Source: Prosapia bicincta
Lineage: Eukaryota; Arthropoda; Insecta; Hemiptera; Cercopidae
DNA: 64,000 bases
Reading direction: 5' to 3'
NCBI GenBank assembly: GCA_036971475.1
Contig: JBAIZL010000007.1
Location: forward strand, 33,097,002-33,161,001
Part shown: positions 12,507 through 25,428 of the stretch, piece by piece
Position numbering within the stretch: position 1 is the first letter of the stretch
Layout: each line of letters begins with the position of its first letter
Position numbers and translations under genes: made by a program
The notes under the pieces: generated by a model
The model's input: the letters and a program-made list of their open reading frames with translations, nothing else
What the model was told of the DNA's origin: nothing
The model's database searches: none

Positions 12507-13360
12507 AGTAATCACAAAATCCATGAACTATAATTCATGCATTTTTTTTAGAGCAAATATATGACAATTGTCATAGCTCCTATAATACTTATTATAGATC
12601 AATTCTAAGAGCACAATGCGAATCTATGTTCGATTCTGCGTTTATTATGCCTTTTAAATGAGAAATCCATTTTTTGTAGAAATCGCAAAATCCATGAACT
12701 ATAATTCATGCATTTTTTTTTAGAGCAAATATATGGCAATTGTTATAGCTCCTATAATACTTATAATAGATCAATTCTAAGAGCACAATGCGAATCAATG
12801 GTCGATTCTGCGTTTATTATGCCTTTTAAATGAGAAATCCATTTTTTGTAGAAATCGCAAAATCCATGAACTATAATTCATGCATTTTTTTAGAGCAAAT
12901 ATATGACAATTGCGATAGCTCCTATAATACTTATTATAGATCAATTCTAAGAGCACAATGCGAATCTATGGTCGATTCTGCGTTTATTATGCCTTTTAAA
13001 TGAGAAATCCATTTTTTGTAGAAATCGCAAAATCCATGAACTATAATTCATGCATTTTTTTAGAGAAAATATATGACAATTGCCATAGCTCCTATAATAC
13101 TTATTATAGATCAATTCTAAGAGCACAATGGGAATCTATGGTCGATTCTGCGTTTATTATGCCTTTTAAATGAGAAATCCATTTTTTGTAGAAATCGCAA
13201 AATCCATGAACTATAATTCATGCATTTATTTTAGAGCAAATATATGACAATTGCCATAGCTCCTATAATACTTATTATAGATCATTTCTAAGGGCACAAT
13301 GCGAATCTATGGTCGATCCTGCGTTTATTATGCCTTTTAAATGAGAAATCCATTTTTTGT
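12507..13360. repeat. Truncated 5-mer HOR fragment (854 bp)
   Basis: Only five monomers separate two GTAGTAATCACA markers here, where 16 are expected. TATGGCAATTG is at 12732 and 13586, again 854 bp apart. The fragment starts like other 16-mer copies, then after about 12,870 jumps to a block with AGAGCAAAT...GCGAT, AGAGAAAAT and CACAATGGGAATC that matches about 9,290-9,740 of copy a. It is what unequal exchange between out-of-register HOR copies would leave. The pattern is visible; the mechanism is inferred. Confidence 0.85.
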
Positions 13361-16093
13361 AGTAATCACAAAATCCATGAACTATAATTCATGCATTTTT
13401 TTTAGAGCAAATATATGACAATTGTCATAGCTCCTATAATACTTATTATAGATCAATTCTAAGAGCACAATGCGAATCTATGTTCGATTCTGCGTTTATT
13501 ATGCCTTTTAAATGAGAAATCCATTTTTTGTAGAAATCGCAAAATCCATGAACTATAATTCATGCATTTTTTTTTAGAGCAAATATATGGCAATTGCTAT
13601 AGCTCTTATAATACTTATAATAGATCAATTCTAAGAGCACAATGCGAATCAATGGTCGATTCTGCGTTTATTATGCCTTTTAAATGAGAAATCCATTTTT
13701 TGTAGAAATCGCAAAATCCATGAACAATAATTCATGCATTTCTTTTAGAGCAAATATATGACAATTGCCATAGCTCCTATAATACTTATTATAGATCAAT
13801 TCTAAGGGCACAATGCGAATCTATGGTCGATTCTGCGTTTATTATGCCTTTTAAATGAGAAATCCATTTTTTGTAGAAATCGCAAAATCCATGAACTATA
13901 ATTCATGCATTTTTTTTATAGCAAATATATGACAATTGCCATAGCTCCTATAATACTTATTATAGATCAATTCTAAGGGCACAATGCGAATCTATGGTCG
14001 ATTCTGCGTTTATTATGAGTTTTAAATGAGAAATCCATTTTTTGTAGAAATCGCAAAATCCATGAACTATAATTCATGCATTTATTTTAGAGCAACTATA
14101 TGACAATTGCAATAGCTCCTATAATACTTATTATAGATCAATTCTAAGGGCACAACGCGAATCTATGGTCGATTCTGCGATTATTATGCCTTTTAAATGA
14201 GAAATCCATTTTTTGTAGAAATCGCAAAATCCATGAACTATAATTCATTCATTTATTTTAGAGCAAATATATGACAATTGCCATAGCTCCTATAATACTT
14301 ATTATAGATCAATTCTAAGTGCACAATGCGAATCTATGGTCGATTCTGCGTTTATTATGCCTTTTAAATGAGAAATCCATTTTTTGTAGAAATCGCAAAA
14401 TCCATGAACTATAATTCATGCATTTTTTTAGAGAAAATATGTGACAATTGCCATAGCTCCTATAATACTTATTATAGATCAATTCTAAGGGCACAATGCG
14501 AATTTATGGTCGATTCTACGTTTATTATGCCTTTTAAATGAGAAATCCATTTTTTGTAGAAATCGCAAAATCCATGAACTATAATTCATGCATTTTTTTT
14601 AGAGCAAATATATGACAATTGCGATAGCTCCTATAATACTTATTATAGATCAATTCTAAGAGCACAATGCGAATCTATGGTCGATTCTGCGTTTATTATG
14701 CCTTTTAAATGAGAAATCCATTTTTTGTAGAAATCGCAAAATCCATGAACTATAATTCATGCATTTTTTTAGAGAAAATTTATGACAATTGCCATAGCTC
14801 CTATAATACTTATTATAGATAAATTCTAAGAGCACAATGCGAATCTATGGTCGATTCTGCGTTTATTATGCCTTTTAAATGAGAAATCCATTTTTTGTAG
14901 AAATCGCAAAATCCATGAACTATAATTCATGCATTTATTTTAGAGCAAATATATGACAATTGTCATAGCTCCTATAATACTTATTATAGATCAATTCTAA
15001 GAGCACAATGCGAATCTATGGTCGATTCTGCGTTTATTATGCCTTTTAAATGAGAAATCCATTTTTTGTAGAAATCGCAAAATCCATGAACTATAATTCA
15101 TGCATTTTTTTTAGAGCAAATATATGACAATTGTCATAGCTCCTATAATACTTATTATAGATCAATTCTAAGAGCACAATGCGAATCTATGGTCGATTCT
15201 GCGTTTATTATGCCTTTTAAATGAGACATCCATTTTTTGTAGAAATCGCAAAATCCATGAACTATAATTCATGCATTTTTTTTAGAGCAAATATATGACA
15301 ATTGCCATAGCTCCTATAATACTTATTATAGATCAATTCTAAGGGCACAATGCGAATCTATGGTCGATTCTGCGTTTATTATGCCTTTTAAATGAGAAAT
15401 CCATTTTTTGTAGAAATCGCAAAATCCATGAACTATAATTCATGCATTTCTTTTAGAGCAAATATATGACAATTGCCATAGCTCCTATAATACTTATTAT
15501 AGATCAATTCTAAGGGCACAACCCGAATCTATTGTCGATTCTGCGTTTATTATGCCTTTTAAATGAGAAATCCATTTTTTGTAGAAATCGCAAAATCCAT
15601 GAACTATAATTCATGCATTTTTTTAGAGCAAATATATGACAATTGCGATAGCTCCTATAATACTTATTATAGATCAATTCTAAGAGCACAATGCGAATCT
15701 ATGGTCGATTCTGCGTTTATTATGCCTTTTAAATGAGAAATCCATTTTTTGTGGAAATCGCAAAATCCATGAACTATAATTCATGCATTTTTTTAGAGAA
15801 AATATATGACAATTGCCATAGCTCCTATAATACTTATTATAGATCAATTCTAAGAGCACAATGCGAATCTATGGTCGATTCTGCGTTTATTATGCCTTTT
15901 AAATGAGAAATCCATTTTTTGTAGAAATCGCAAAATCCATGAACTATAATTCATGCATTTATTTTAGAGCAAATATATGACAATTGCCATAGCTCCTATA
16001 ATACATATTATAGATCATTTCTAAGGGCACAATGCGAATCTATGGTCGATCCTGCGTTTATTATGCCTTTTAAATGAGAAATCCATTTTTTGT
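13361..16093. repeat. 16-mer HOR, copy c (2,733 bp)
   Basis: Markers return at 16-mer spacing: ATTATGAGTTTT at 14012, AATTTATGG at 14501, GAGACATCC at 15223, then GTAGTAATCACA again at 16094. It shares copy b's private variants (GCGATTATTATG at 14177, GATAAATTCTAAG at 14818, CACAACCCGAATC at 15518, TTGTGGAAATC at 15751, TACATATTATAG at 16001). Copies b and c are therefore closest relatives, separated by the 5-mer fragment. Confidence 0.9.
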
Positions 16094-17760
16094 AGTAATC
16101 ACAAAATCCATGAACTATAATTCATGCATTTTTTTTAGAGCAAATATATGACAATTGTCATAGCTCCTATAATACTTATTATAGATCAATTCTAAGAGCA
16201 CAATGCGAATCTATGTTCGATTCTGCGTTTATTATGCCTTTTAAATGAGAAATCCATTTTTTGTAGAAATCGCAAAATCCATGAACTATAATTCATGCAT
16301 TTTTTTTTAGAGCAAATATATGGCAATTGTTATAGCTCCTATAATACTTATAATAGATCAATTCTAAGAGCACAATGCGAATCAATGGTCGATTCTGCGT
16401 TTATTATGCCTTTTAAATGAGAAATCCATTTTTTGTAGAAATCGCAAAATCCATGAACAATAATTCATGCATTTCTTTTAGAGCAAATATATGACAATTG
16501 CCATAGCTCCTATAATACTTATTATAGATCAATTCTAAGGGCACAATGCGAATCTATGGTCGATTCTGCGTTTATTATGCCTTTTAAATGAGAAATCCAT
16601 TTTTTGTAGAAATCGCAAAATCCATGAACTATAATTCATGCATTTTTTTTAGAGCAAATATATGACAATTGCCATAGCTCCTATAATACTTATTATAGAT
16701 CAATTCTAAGGGCACAATGCGAATCTATGGTCGATTCTGCGTTTATTATGCCTTTTAAATGAGAAATCCATTTTTTGTAGAAATCGCAAAATCCATGAAC
16801 TATAATTCATGCATTTATTTTAGAGCAACTATATGACAATTGCAATAGCTCCTATAATACTTATTATAGATCAATTCTAAGGGCACAACGCGAATCTATG
16901 GTCGATTCTGCGTTTATTATGCCTTTTAAATGAGAAATCCATTTTTTGTAGAAATCGCAAAATCCATGAACTATAATTCATTCATTTATTTTAGAGCAAA
17001 TATATGACAATTGCCATAGCTCCTATAATACTTATTATAGATCAATTCTAAGTGCACAATGCGAATCTATGGTCGATTCTGCGTTTATTATGCCTTTTAA
17101 ATGAGAAATCCATTTTTTGTAGAAATCGCAAAATCCATGAACTATAATTCATGCATTTTTTTAGAGAAAATATGTGACAATTGCCATAGCTCCTATAATA
17201 CTTATTATAGATCAATTCTAAGGGCACAACGCGAATTTATGGTCGATTCTACGTTTATTATGCCTTTTAAATGAGAAATCCATTTTTTGTAGAAATCGCA
17301 AAATCCATGAACTATAATTCATGCATTTTTTTTAGAGCAAATATATGACAATTGCGATAGCTCCTATAATACTTATTATAGATCAATTCTAAGAGCACAA
17401 TGCGAATCTATGGTCGATTCTGCGTTTATTATGCCTTTTAAATGAGAAATCCATTTTTTGTAGAAATCGCAAAATCCATGAACTATAATTCATGCATTTT
17501 TTTAGAGAAAATTTATGACAATTGCCATAGCTCCTATAATACTTATTATAGATAAATTCTAAGAGCACAATGCGAATCTATGGTCGATTCTGCGTTTATT
17601 ATGCCTTTTAAATGAGAAATCCATTTTTTGTAGAAATCGCAAAATCCATGAACTTAATTCATGCATTTATTTTAGAGCAAATATATGACAATTGTCATAG
17701 CTCCTATAATACTTATTATAGATCAATTCTAAGAGCACAATGCGAATCTATGGTCGATTC
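16094..17760. repeat. 16-mer HOR, partial copy d
   Basis: This copy matches the 16-mer family for about ten monomers (TATGGCAATTGT at 16319, AATTTATGG at 17234, GATAAATTCTAAG at 17552). At 16748 it has plain ATTATGCC where copies a-c carry ATTATGAG. At 17,651 a one-base-short AACTTAATTCATG appears, and at 17,761 TGCTGTTATTATG replaces TGCGTTTATTATG. After this the 2,733-bp register is lost, so the regular HOR block ends near 17.76 kb. Confidence 0.82.
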
Positions 17761-20700
17761 TGCTGTTATTATGCCTTTTAAATGAGAAATCCATTTTTTG
17801 TAGAAATCGCAAAATCCATGAACTATAATTCATGCATTTTTTTTAGAGCAAATATATGACAATTGCCATAGCTCCTATAATACTTATTATAGATCAATTC
17901 TAAGGGCACAATGCGAATCTATGGTCGATTCTGCGTTTATTATGACTTTTAAATGAGAAATCCATTTTTTGTAGAAATCGCAAAATCCATGAACTATAAT
18001 TCATGCATTTCTTTTAGAGCAAATATATGACAATTGCCATAGCTCCTATAATACTTATTATAGATCAATTCTAAGGGCACAACGCGAATCTATTGTCGAT
18101 TCTGCGTTTATTATGCCTTTTAAATGAGAAATCCATTTTTTGTAGAAATCGCAAAATCCATGAACTATAATTCATGCATTTTTTTAGAGCAAATATATGA
18201 CAATTGCCATAGCTCCTATAATACTTATTATAGATCAATTCTAAGAGCACAATGCGAATCTATGGTCGATTCTGCGTTTATTATGCCTTTTAAATGAGAA
18301 ATCCATTTTTTGTAGAAATCGCAAAATCCATGAACTATAATTCATGCATTTTTTTAGAGAAAATATATGACAATTGCCATAGCTCCTATAATACTTATTA
18401 TAGATCAATTCTAAGGGCACAACGCGAATTTATGGTCGATTCTACGTTTATTATGCCTCTTAAATGAGAAATCCATTTTTTGTAGAAATCGCAAAATCCA
18501 TGAACTATAATTCATGCATTTTTTTTAGAGCAAATATATGACAATTGCGATAGCTCCTATAATACTTATTATAGATCAATTCTAAGAGCACAATGCGAAT
18601 CTATGGTCGATTCTGCGTTTATTATGCCTTTTAAATGAGAAATCCATTTTTTGTAGAAATCGCAAAATCCATGAACTATAATTCATTCATTTATTTTAGA
18701 GCAAATATATGACAATTGTCATAGCTCCTATAATACTTATTATAGATCAATTCTAAGGGCACAACGCGAATCTATGGTCGATTCTGCGTTTATTATGCCT
18801 TTTAAATGAGAAATCCATTTTTTGTAGAAATCGCAAAATCCATGAACTATAATTCATGCATTTTTTTTAGAGCAAATATATGACAATTGCCATAGCTCCT
18901 ATAATACTTATTATAGATCAATTCTAAGAGCACAATGCGAATCTATGGTCGATTCTGTGTTTATTATGCCTTTTAAATGAGAAATCCATTTTTTGTAGAA
19001 ATCGTAAAATCCATGAACTATAATTCATGCATTTTTTTAGAGAAAATATATGACAATTGCTATAGCTCCTATAATACTTATTATAGATTAATTCTAAGGG
19101 CACAATGCGAATCTATGGTCGATTGTGCGTTTATTATGCCTTTTAAATGAGAAATCCATTTTTTGTAGAAATCGCAAAATCCATGAACTATAATTCATGC
19201 ATTTTTTTTAGAGCAAATATATGACAATTGTCATAGCTCCTATAATACTTATTATAGATCAATTCTAAGAGCACAATGCGAATCTATGGTCGATTCTGCG
19301 TTTATTATGCCTTTTAAATGAGAAATCCATTTTTTGTAGAAATCGCAAAATCCATGAACTATAATTCATGCATTTATTTTAGAGCAAATATATGACAATT
19401 GCCATAGCTCCTATAATACTTATTATAGGTCAATTCTAAGTGCACAATGCGAATCTATGGTCGATTCTGCGTTTATTATGCCTTTTAAATGAGAAATCCA
19501 TTTTTTGTAGAAATCGCAAAATCCATGAACTATAATTCATGCATTTTATTAGAGAAAATATATGACAATTGTCATAGCTCCTATAATACTTATTATAGAT
19601 CAATTCTAAGGGCACAACGCGAATCTATGGTCGATTCTGCGTTTATTATGCCTTTTAAATGAGAAATCCATTTTTTGTAGAAATCGCAAAATCCATGAAC
19701 TATAATTCATGCATTTTTTTTAGAGCAAATATATGACAATTGCCATAGCTCCTATAATACTTATTATAGATCAATTCTAAGAGCACAATGCGAATCTATG
19801 GTCGATTCTGCGTTTATTATGCCTTTTAAATGAGAAATCCATTTTTTGTAGAAATCGCAAAATCCATGAACTATATATAATTCATGCATTTTTTTAGAGA
19901 AAATATATGACAATTGCCATAGCTCCTATAATACTTATTAGAGATCAATTCTAAGAGCACAATGCGAATCTATGGTCGATTCTGCGTTTATTATGCCTTT
20001 TAAATGAGAAATCCATTTTTTGTAGAAATCGCAAAATCCATGAACTATAATTCATGCATTTATTTTAGAGCAAATATATGACAATTGCCATAGCTCCTAT
20101 AATACTTATTATAGATCAATTCTAAGTGCACAATGCGAATCTATGGTCGATTCTGCGTTTATTATGCCTTTTAAATGAGAAATCCATTTTTTGTAGAAAT
20201 CGCAAAATCCATGAACTATAATTCATGCATTTTTTTTAGAGCAAATATATGACAATTGTCATAGCTCCTATAATACTTATTATAGATCAATTCTAAGAGC
20301 ACAATGCGAATCTATGGTCGATTCTGCGTTTATTATGCCTTTTAAATGAGAAATCCATTTTTTGTAGAAATCGCAAAATTCATGAACTATAATTCATGCA
20401 TTTTTTTAGAGAAAATATATGACAATTGCCATAGCTCCTATAATACTTATTATAGATCAATTCTAAGAGCACAATGCGAATCTATGGTCGATTCTGCGTT
20501 TATTATGCCTTTTAAATGAGAAATCCATTTTTTGTAGAAATCGCAAAATCCATGAACTATAATTCATGCATTTATTTTAGAGCAAATATATGACAATTGC
20601 CATAGCTCCTATAATACTTATTATAGATCAATTCTAAGTGCACAATGCGAATCTATGGTCGATTCTGCGTTTATTATGCCTTTTAAATGAGAAATCCATT

Positions 20701-20820
20701 TTTTGTAGAAATCGCAAAATCCATGAACTATAATTCATGCATTTTTTTTAGAGCAAATAAATGACAATTGCCATAGCTCCTATAATACTTATTATAGATC
20801 AATTCTAAGGGCACAACGCG
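17761..20820. repeat. Mixed monomers, 7-mer and 14-mer steps
   Basis: About 18 satellite monomers with no dominant HOR period. The AATTTATGG...TCTACG marker steps 1,193 bp (7 monomers) from 17234 to 18427 and then about 2,394 bp (14 monomers) to 20821. A TTTTATTAGAGAAAAT monomer at 19,545 begins a block of about five monomers that repeats 5,541-6,300. The monomer at 19,871 has a 4-base TATA gain (CTATATATAATTC). Other private changes include TGCCTCTTAAATG at 18455 and GATTGTGCG at 19121. Confidence 0.75.
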
Positions 20821-23800
20821 AATTTATGGTCGATTCTACGTTTATTATGCCTTTTAAATGAGAAATCCATTTTTTTGTAGAAATCGCAAAATCCATGAAC
20901 TATAATTCATGCATTTTTTTTAGAGCAAATATATGACAATTGCGATAGCTCCTATAATACTTATTATAGATCAATTCTAAGAGCACAATGCGAATCTATG
21001 GTCGATTCTGCGTTTATTATGCCTTTTAAATGAGAAATCCATTTTTTGTAGAAATCGCAAAATCCATGAACTATAATTCATGCATTTTTTTAGAGAAAAT
21101 ATATGACAATTGTCATAGCTCCTATAATACTTATTATAGATCAATTCTAAGGGCACAACGCGAATCTATGGTCGATTCTGCGTTTATTATGCCTTTTAAA
21201 TGAGAAATCCATTTTTTGTAGAAATCGCAAAATCCATGAACTATAATTCATGCATTTTTTTTAGAGCAAATATATGACAATTGCGATAACTCCTTTAATA
21301 CTTATTATAGATCAATTCTAAGTGCACAACGCGAATCTATGGTCGATTCTGCGTTTATTATGCCTTTTAAATGAGAAATCCATTTTTTGTAGAAATCGCA
21401 AAATCCATGAACTATAATTCATGCATTTATTTTAGAGCAAATATATGACAATTGCCATAGCTCCTATAATACTTATTATAGATCAATTCTAAGTGCACAA
21501 TGCGAATCTATGGTCGATTCTGCGTTTATTATGCCTTTTAAATGAGAAATCCATTTTTTGTAGAAATCGCAAAATCCATGAACTATAATTCATGCATTTT
21601 TTTAGAGAAAATATATGACAATTGTCATAGCTCCTATAATACTTATTATAGATCAATTCTAAGGGCACAACGCGAATCTATGGTCGATTCTGCGTTTATT
21701 ATGCCTTTTAAATGATAAATCCATTTTTTGTAGAAATCGCAAAATCCATGAACTATAATTCATGCATTTTTTTTAGAGCAAATATATGACAATTGTCATA
21801 GCTCCTATTATACTTATTATAGATCAATTCTAACAGCACAATGCGAATCTATGGTCGATTCTGCGTTTATTATGCCTTTTAAATGAGAAATCCATTTTTT
21901 GTAGAAATCGCAAAACCCATGAACTATAATTCATGCATTTATTTTAGAGCAAATATATGACAATTGCCATAGCTCATATAATACTTATTATAGATCAATT
22001 CTAAGTGCACAATGCGAATCTATGGTCGATTCTGCGTTTATTATGCCTTTTAAATGAGAAATCCATTTTTTGTAGAAATCGCAAAATCCATGAACTATAA
22101 TTCATGCATTTTTTTTAGAGCAAATATATGACAATTGTCATAGCTCCTATAATACTTATTATAGATCAATTCTAAGAGCACAATGCGAATCTATGGTCGA
22201 TTCTGCGTTTATTATGCCTTTTAAATGAGAAATCCATTTTTTGTAGAAATCGCAAAATTCATGAACTATAATTCATGCATTTTTTTAGAGAAAATATATG
22301 ACAATTGCCATAGCTCCTATAATACTTATTATAGATCAATTCTAAGAGCACAATGCGAATCTATGGTCGATTCTACGTTTATTATGCCTTTTAAATGAGA
22401 AATCCATTTTTTTGTAGAAATCGCAAAATCCATGAACTATAATTCATGCATTTTTTTTAGAGCAAATATATGACAATTGCGATAGCTCCTATAATACTTA
22501 TTATAGATCAATTCTAAGAGCACAATGCGAATCTATGGTCGATTCTGCGTTTATTATGCCTTTTAAATGAGAAATCCATTTTTTGTAGAAATCGCAAAAT
22601 CCATGAACTATAATTCATGCATTTTTTTAGAGAAAATATATGACAATTGTCATAGCTCCTATAATACTTATTATAGATCAATTCTAAGGGCACAACGCGA
22701 ATCTATGGTCGATTCTGCGTTTATTATGCCTTTTAAATGAGAAATCCATTTTTTGTAGAAATCGCAAAATCCATGAACTATAATTCATGCATTTTTTTTA
22801 GAGCAACTATATGACAATTGCAATAGCTCCTATAATACTTATTATAGATCAATTCTAAGGGCACAACGCGAATCTATGGTCGATTCTGCGTTTATTATGC
22901 CTTTTAAATGAGATATCCATTTTTTGTAGAAATCGCAAAATCCATGAACTATAATTCATGCATTTATTTTAGAGCAAATATATGACAATTGCCATAGCTC
23001 CTATAATACTTATTATAGATCAATTCTAAGTGCACAATGCGAATCTATGGTCGATTCTGCGTTTATTATGCCTTTTAAATGAGAAATCCATTTTTTGTAG
23101 AAATCGCAAAATCCATGAACTATAATTCATGCATTTTTTTTAGAGCAAATATATGACAATTGTCATAGCTCCTATAATACTTATTATAGATCAATTCTAA
23201 GAGCACAATGCGAATCTATGGTCGATTCTGCGTTTATTATGCCTTTTAAATGAGAAATCCATTTTTTCTAGAAATCGCAAAATTCATGAACTATAATTCA
23301 TGCATTTTTTTAGAGAAAATATATGACAATTGCCATAGCTCCTATAATACTTATTATAGATCAATTCTAAGAGCACAATGCGAATCTATGGTCGATTCTG
23401 CGTTTATTATGCCTTTTAAATGAGAAATCCATTTTTTGTAGAAATCGCAAAATCCATGAACTATAATTCATGCATTTATTTTAGAGCAAATATATGACAA
23501 TTGCCATAGCTCCTATAATACTTATTATAGATCAATTCTAAGTGCACAATGCGAATCTATGGTCGATTCTGCGTTTATTATGCCTTTTAAATGAGAAATC
23601 CATTTTTGTAGAAATCGCAAAATCCATGAACTATAATTCATGCATTTTTTTTAGAGCAAATATATGACAATTGTCATAGCTCCTATAATACTTATTATAG
23701 ATCAATTCTAAGAGCACAATGCGAATCTATGGTCGATTCTGCGTTTATTATGCCTTTTAAATGAGAAATCCATTTTTTGTAGAAATCGCAAAATCCATGA

Positions 23801-25428
23801 ACTATAATTCATGCATTTTTTTTAGAGCAAATATATGACAATTGCCATAGCTCCTATAATGCTTATTATAGATCAATTCTAAGGGCACAATGCGAATCTA
23901 TGGTCGATTCTGCGTTTATTATGCCTTTTGAATGAGAAATCCATTTTTTGTAGAAATCGCAAAATCCATGAACTATAATTCATGCATTTTTTTAGAGAAA
24001 ATATATGACAATTGCCATAGCTCCTATAATACTTATTATAGATCAATTCTAAGAGCACAATGCGAATCTATGGTCGATTCTGCGTTTATTATGCCTTTTA
24101 AATGAGAAATCCATTTTTTGTAGAAATCGCAAAATCCATGAACTATAATTCATGCATTTATTTTAGAGCAAATATATGACAATTGCCATTGCTCCTATAA
24201 TACTTATTATAGATCAATTCTAAGTGCACAATGCGAATCTATGGTCGATTCTGCGTTTATTATGCCTTTTAAATGAGAAATCCATTTTTTGTAGAAATCG
24301 CAAAATCCATGAACTATAATTCATGCATTTTTTTTAGAGCAAATGTATGACAATTGTCATAGCTCCTATAATACTTATTATAGATCAATTCTAAGAGCAC
24401 AATGCGAATCTATGGTCGATTCTGCGTTTATTATGCCTTTTAAATGAGAAATCCATTTTTTGTAGAAATCGCAAAATTCATGAACTATAATTCATGCATT
24501 TTTTTAGAGAAAATATATGACAATTGCCATAGCTCCTATAATACTTATTATAGATCAATTCTAAGAGCACAATGCGAATCTATGGTCGATTTTGCGTTTA
24601 TTATGCCTTTTAAATGAGAAATCCATTTTTTGTAGAAATCGCAAAATCCATGAACTATAATTCATGCATTTATTTTAGAGCAAATATATGACAATTGCCA
24701 TAGCTCCTATAATACTTATTATAGATCAATTCTAAGTGCACAATGCGAATCTATGGTCGATTCTGCGTTTATTATGCCTTTTAAATGAGAAATCCATTTT
24801 TGTAGAAATCGCAAAATCCATGAACTATAATTCATGCATTTTTTTTAGAGCAAATATATGACAATTGTCATAGCTCCTATAATACTTATTATAGATCAAT
24901 TCTAAGAGCACAATGCGAATCTATGGTCGATTCTGCGTTTATTATGCCTTTTAAATGAGAAATCCATTTTTTGTAGAAATCGCAAAATCCATGAACTATA
25001 ATTCATGCATTTTTTTAGAGCAAATATATGACAATTGCCATAGCTCCTATAATACTTATTATAGATCAATTCTAAGGGCACAATGCGAATCTATGGTCGA
25101 TTCTGCGTTTATTATGCCTTTTGAATGAGAAATCCATTTTTTGTAGAAATCGCAAAATCCATGAACTATAATTCATGCATTTCTTTTAGAGCAAATATAT
25201 GACAATTGCCATAGCTCCTATAATACTTATTATAAATCAATGCTAAGGGCACAGCGCGAATCTATTGTCGATTCTGCGTTTATTATGCCTTTTAAATGAG
25301 AAATCCATTTTTTGTAGAAATCGCAAAATCCATGAACTATAATTCATGCATTTTTTTAGAGCAAATATATGACAACTGCCATAGCTCTTATAATACTTAT
25401 TATAGATCAATTCTAAGGGCACAACGCG
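20821..25428. repeat. 27-mer interval (4,608 bp) with internal 9-mer step
   Basis: The marker pair AATTTATGG...TCTACG plus a seven-T run (CCATTTTTTTGTAG) lies at 20821 and 25429, 4,608 bp apart; AGCTCATATAATAC at 21971 and 26579 has the same spacing. Inside, TCTACG recurs at 20835 and 22372, a 9-monomer step of 1,537 bp, each followed by a monomer with GCGAT and one with AGAGAAAAT...GTCAT. A G variant, CCTTTTGAATGAG, appears for the first time at 23930 and again at 25123, 7 monomers later. Confidence 0.78.
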
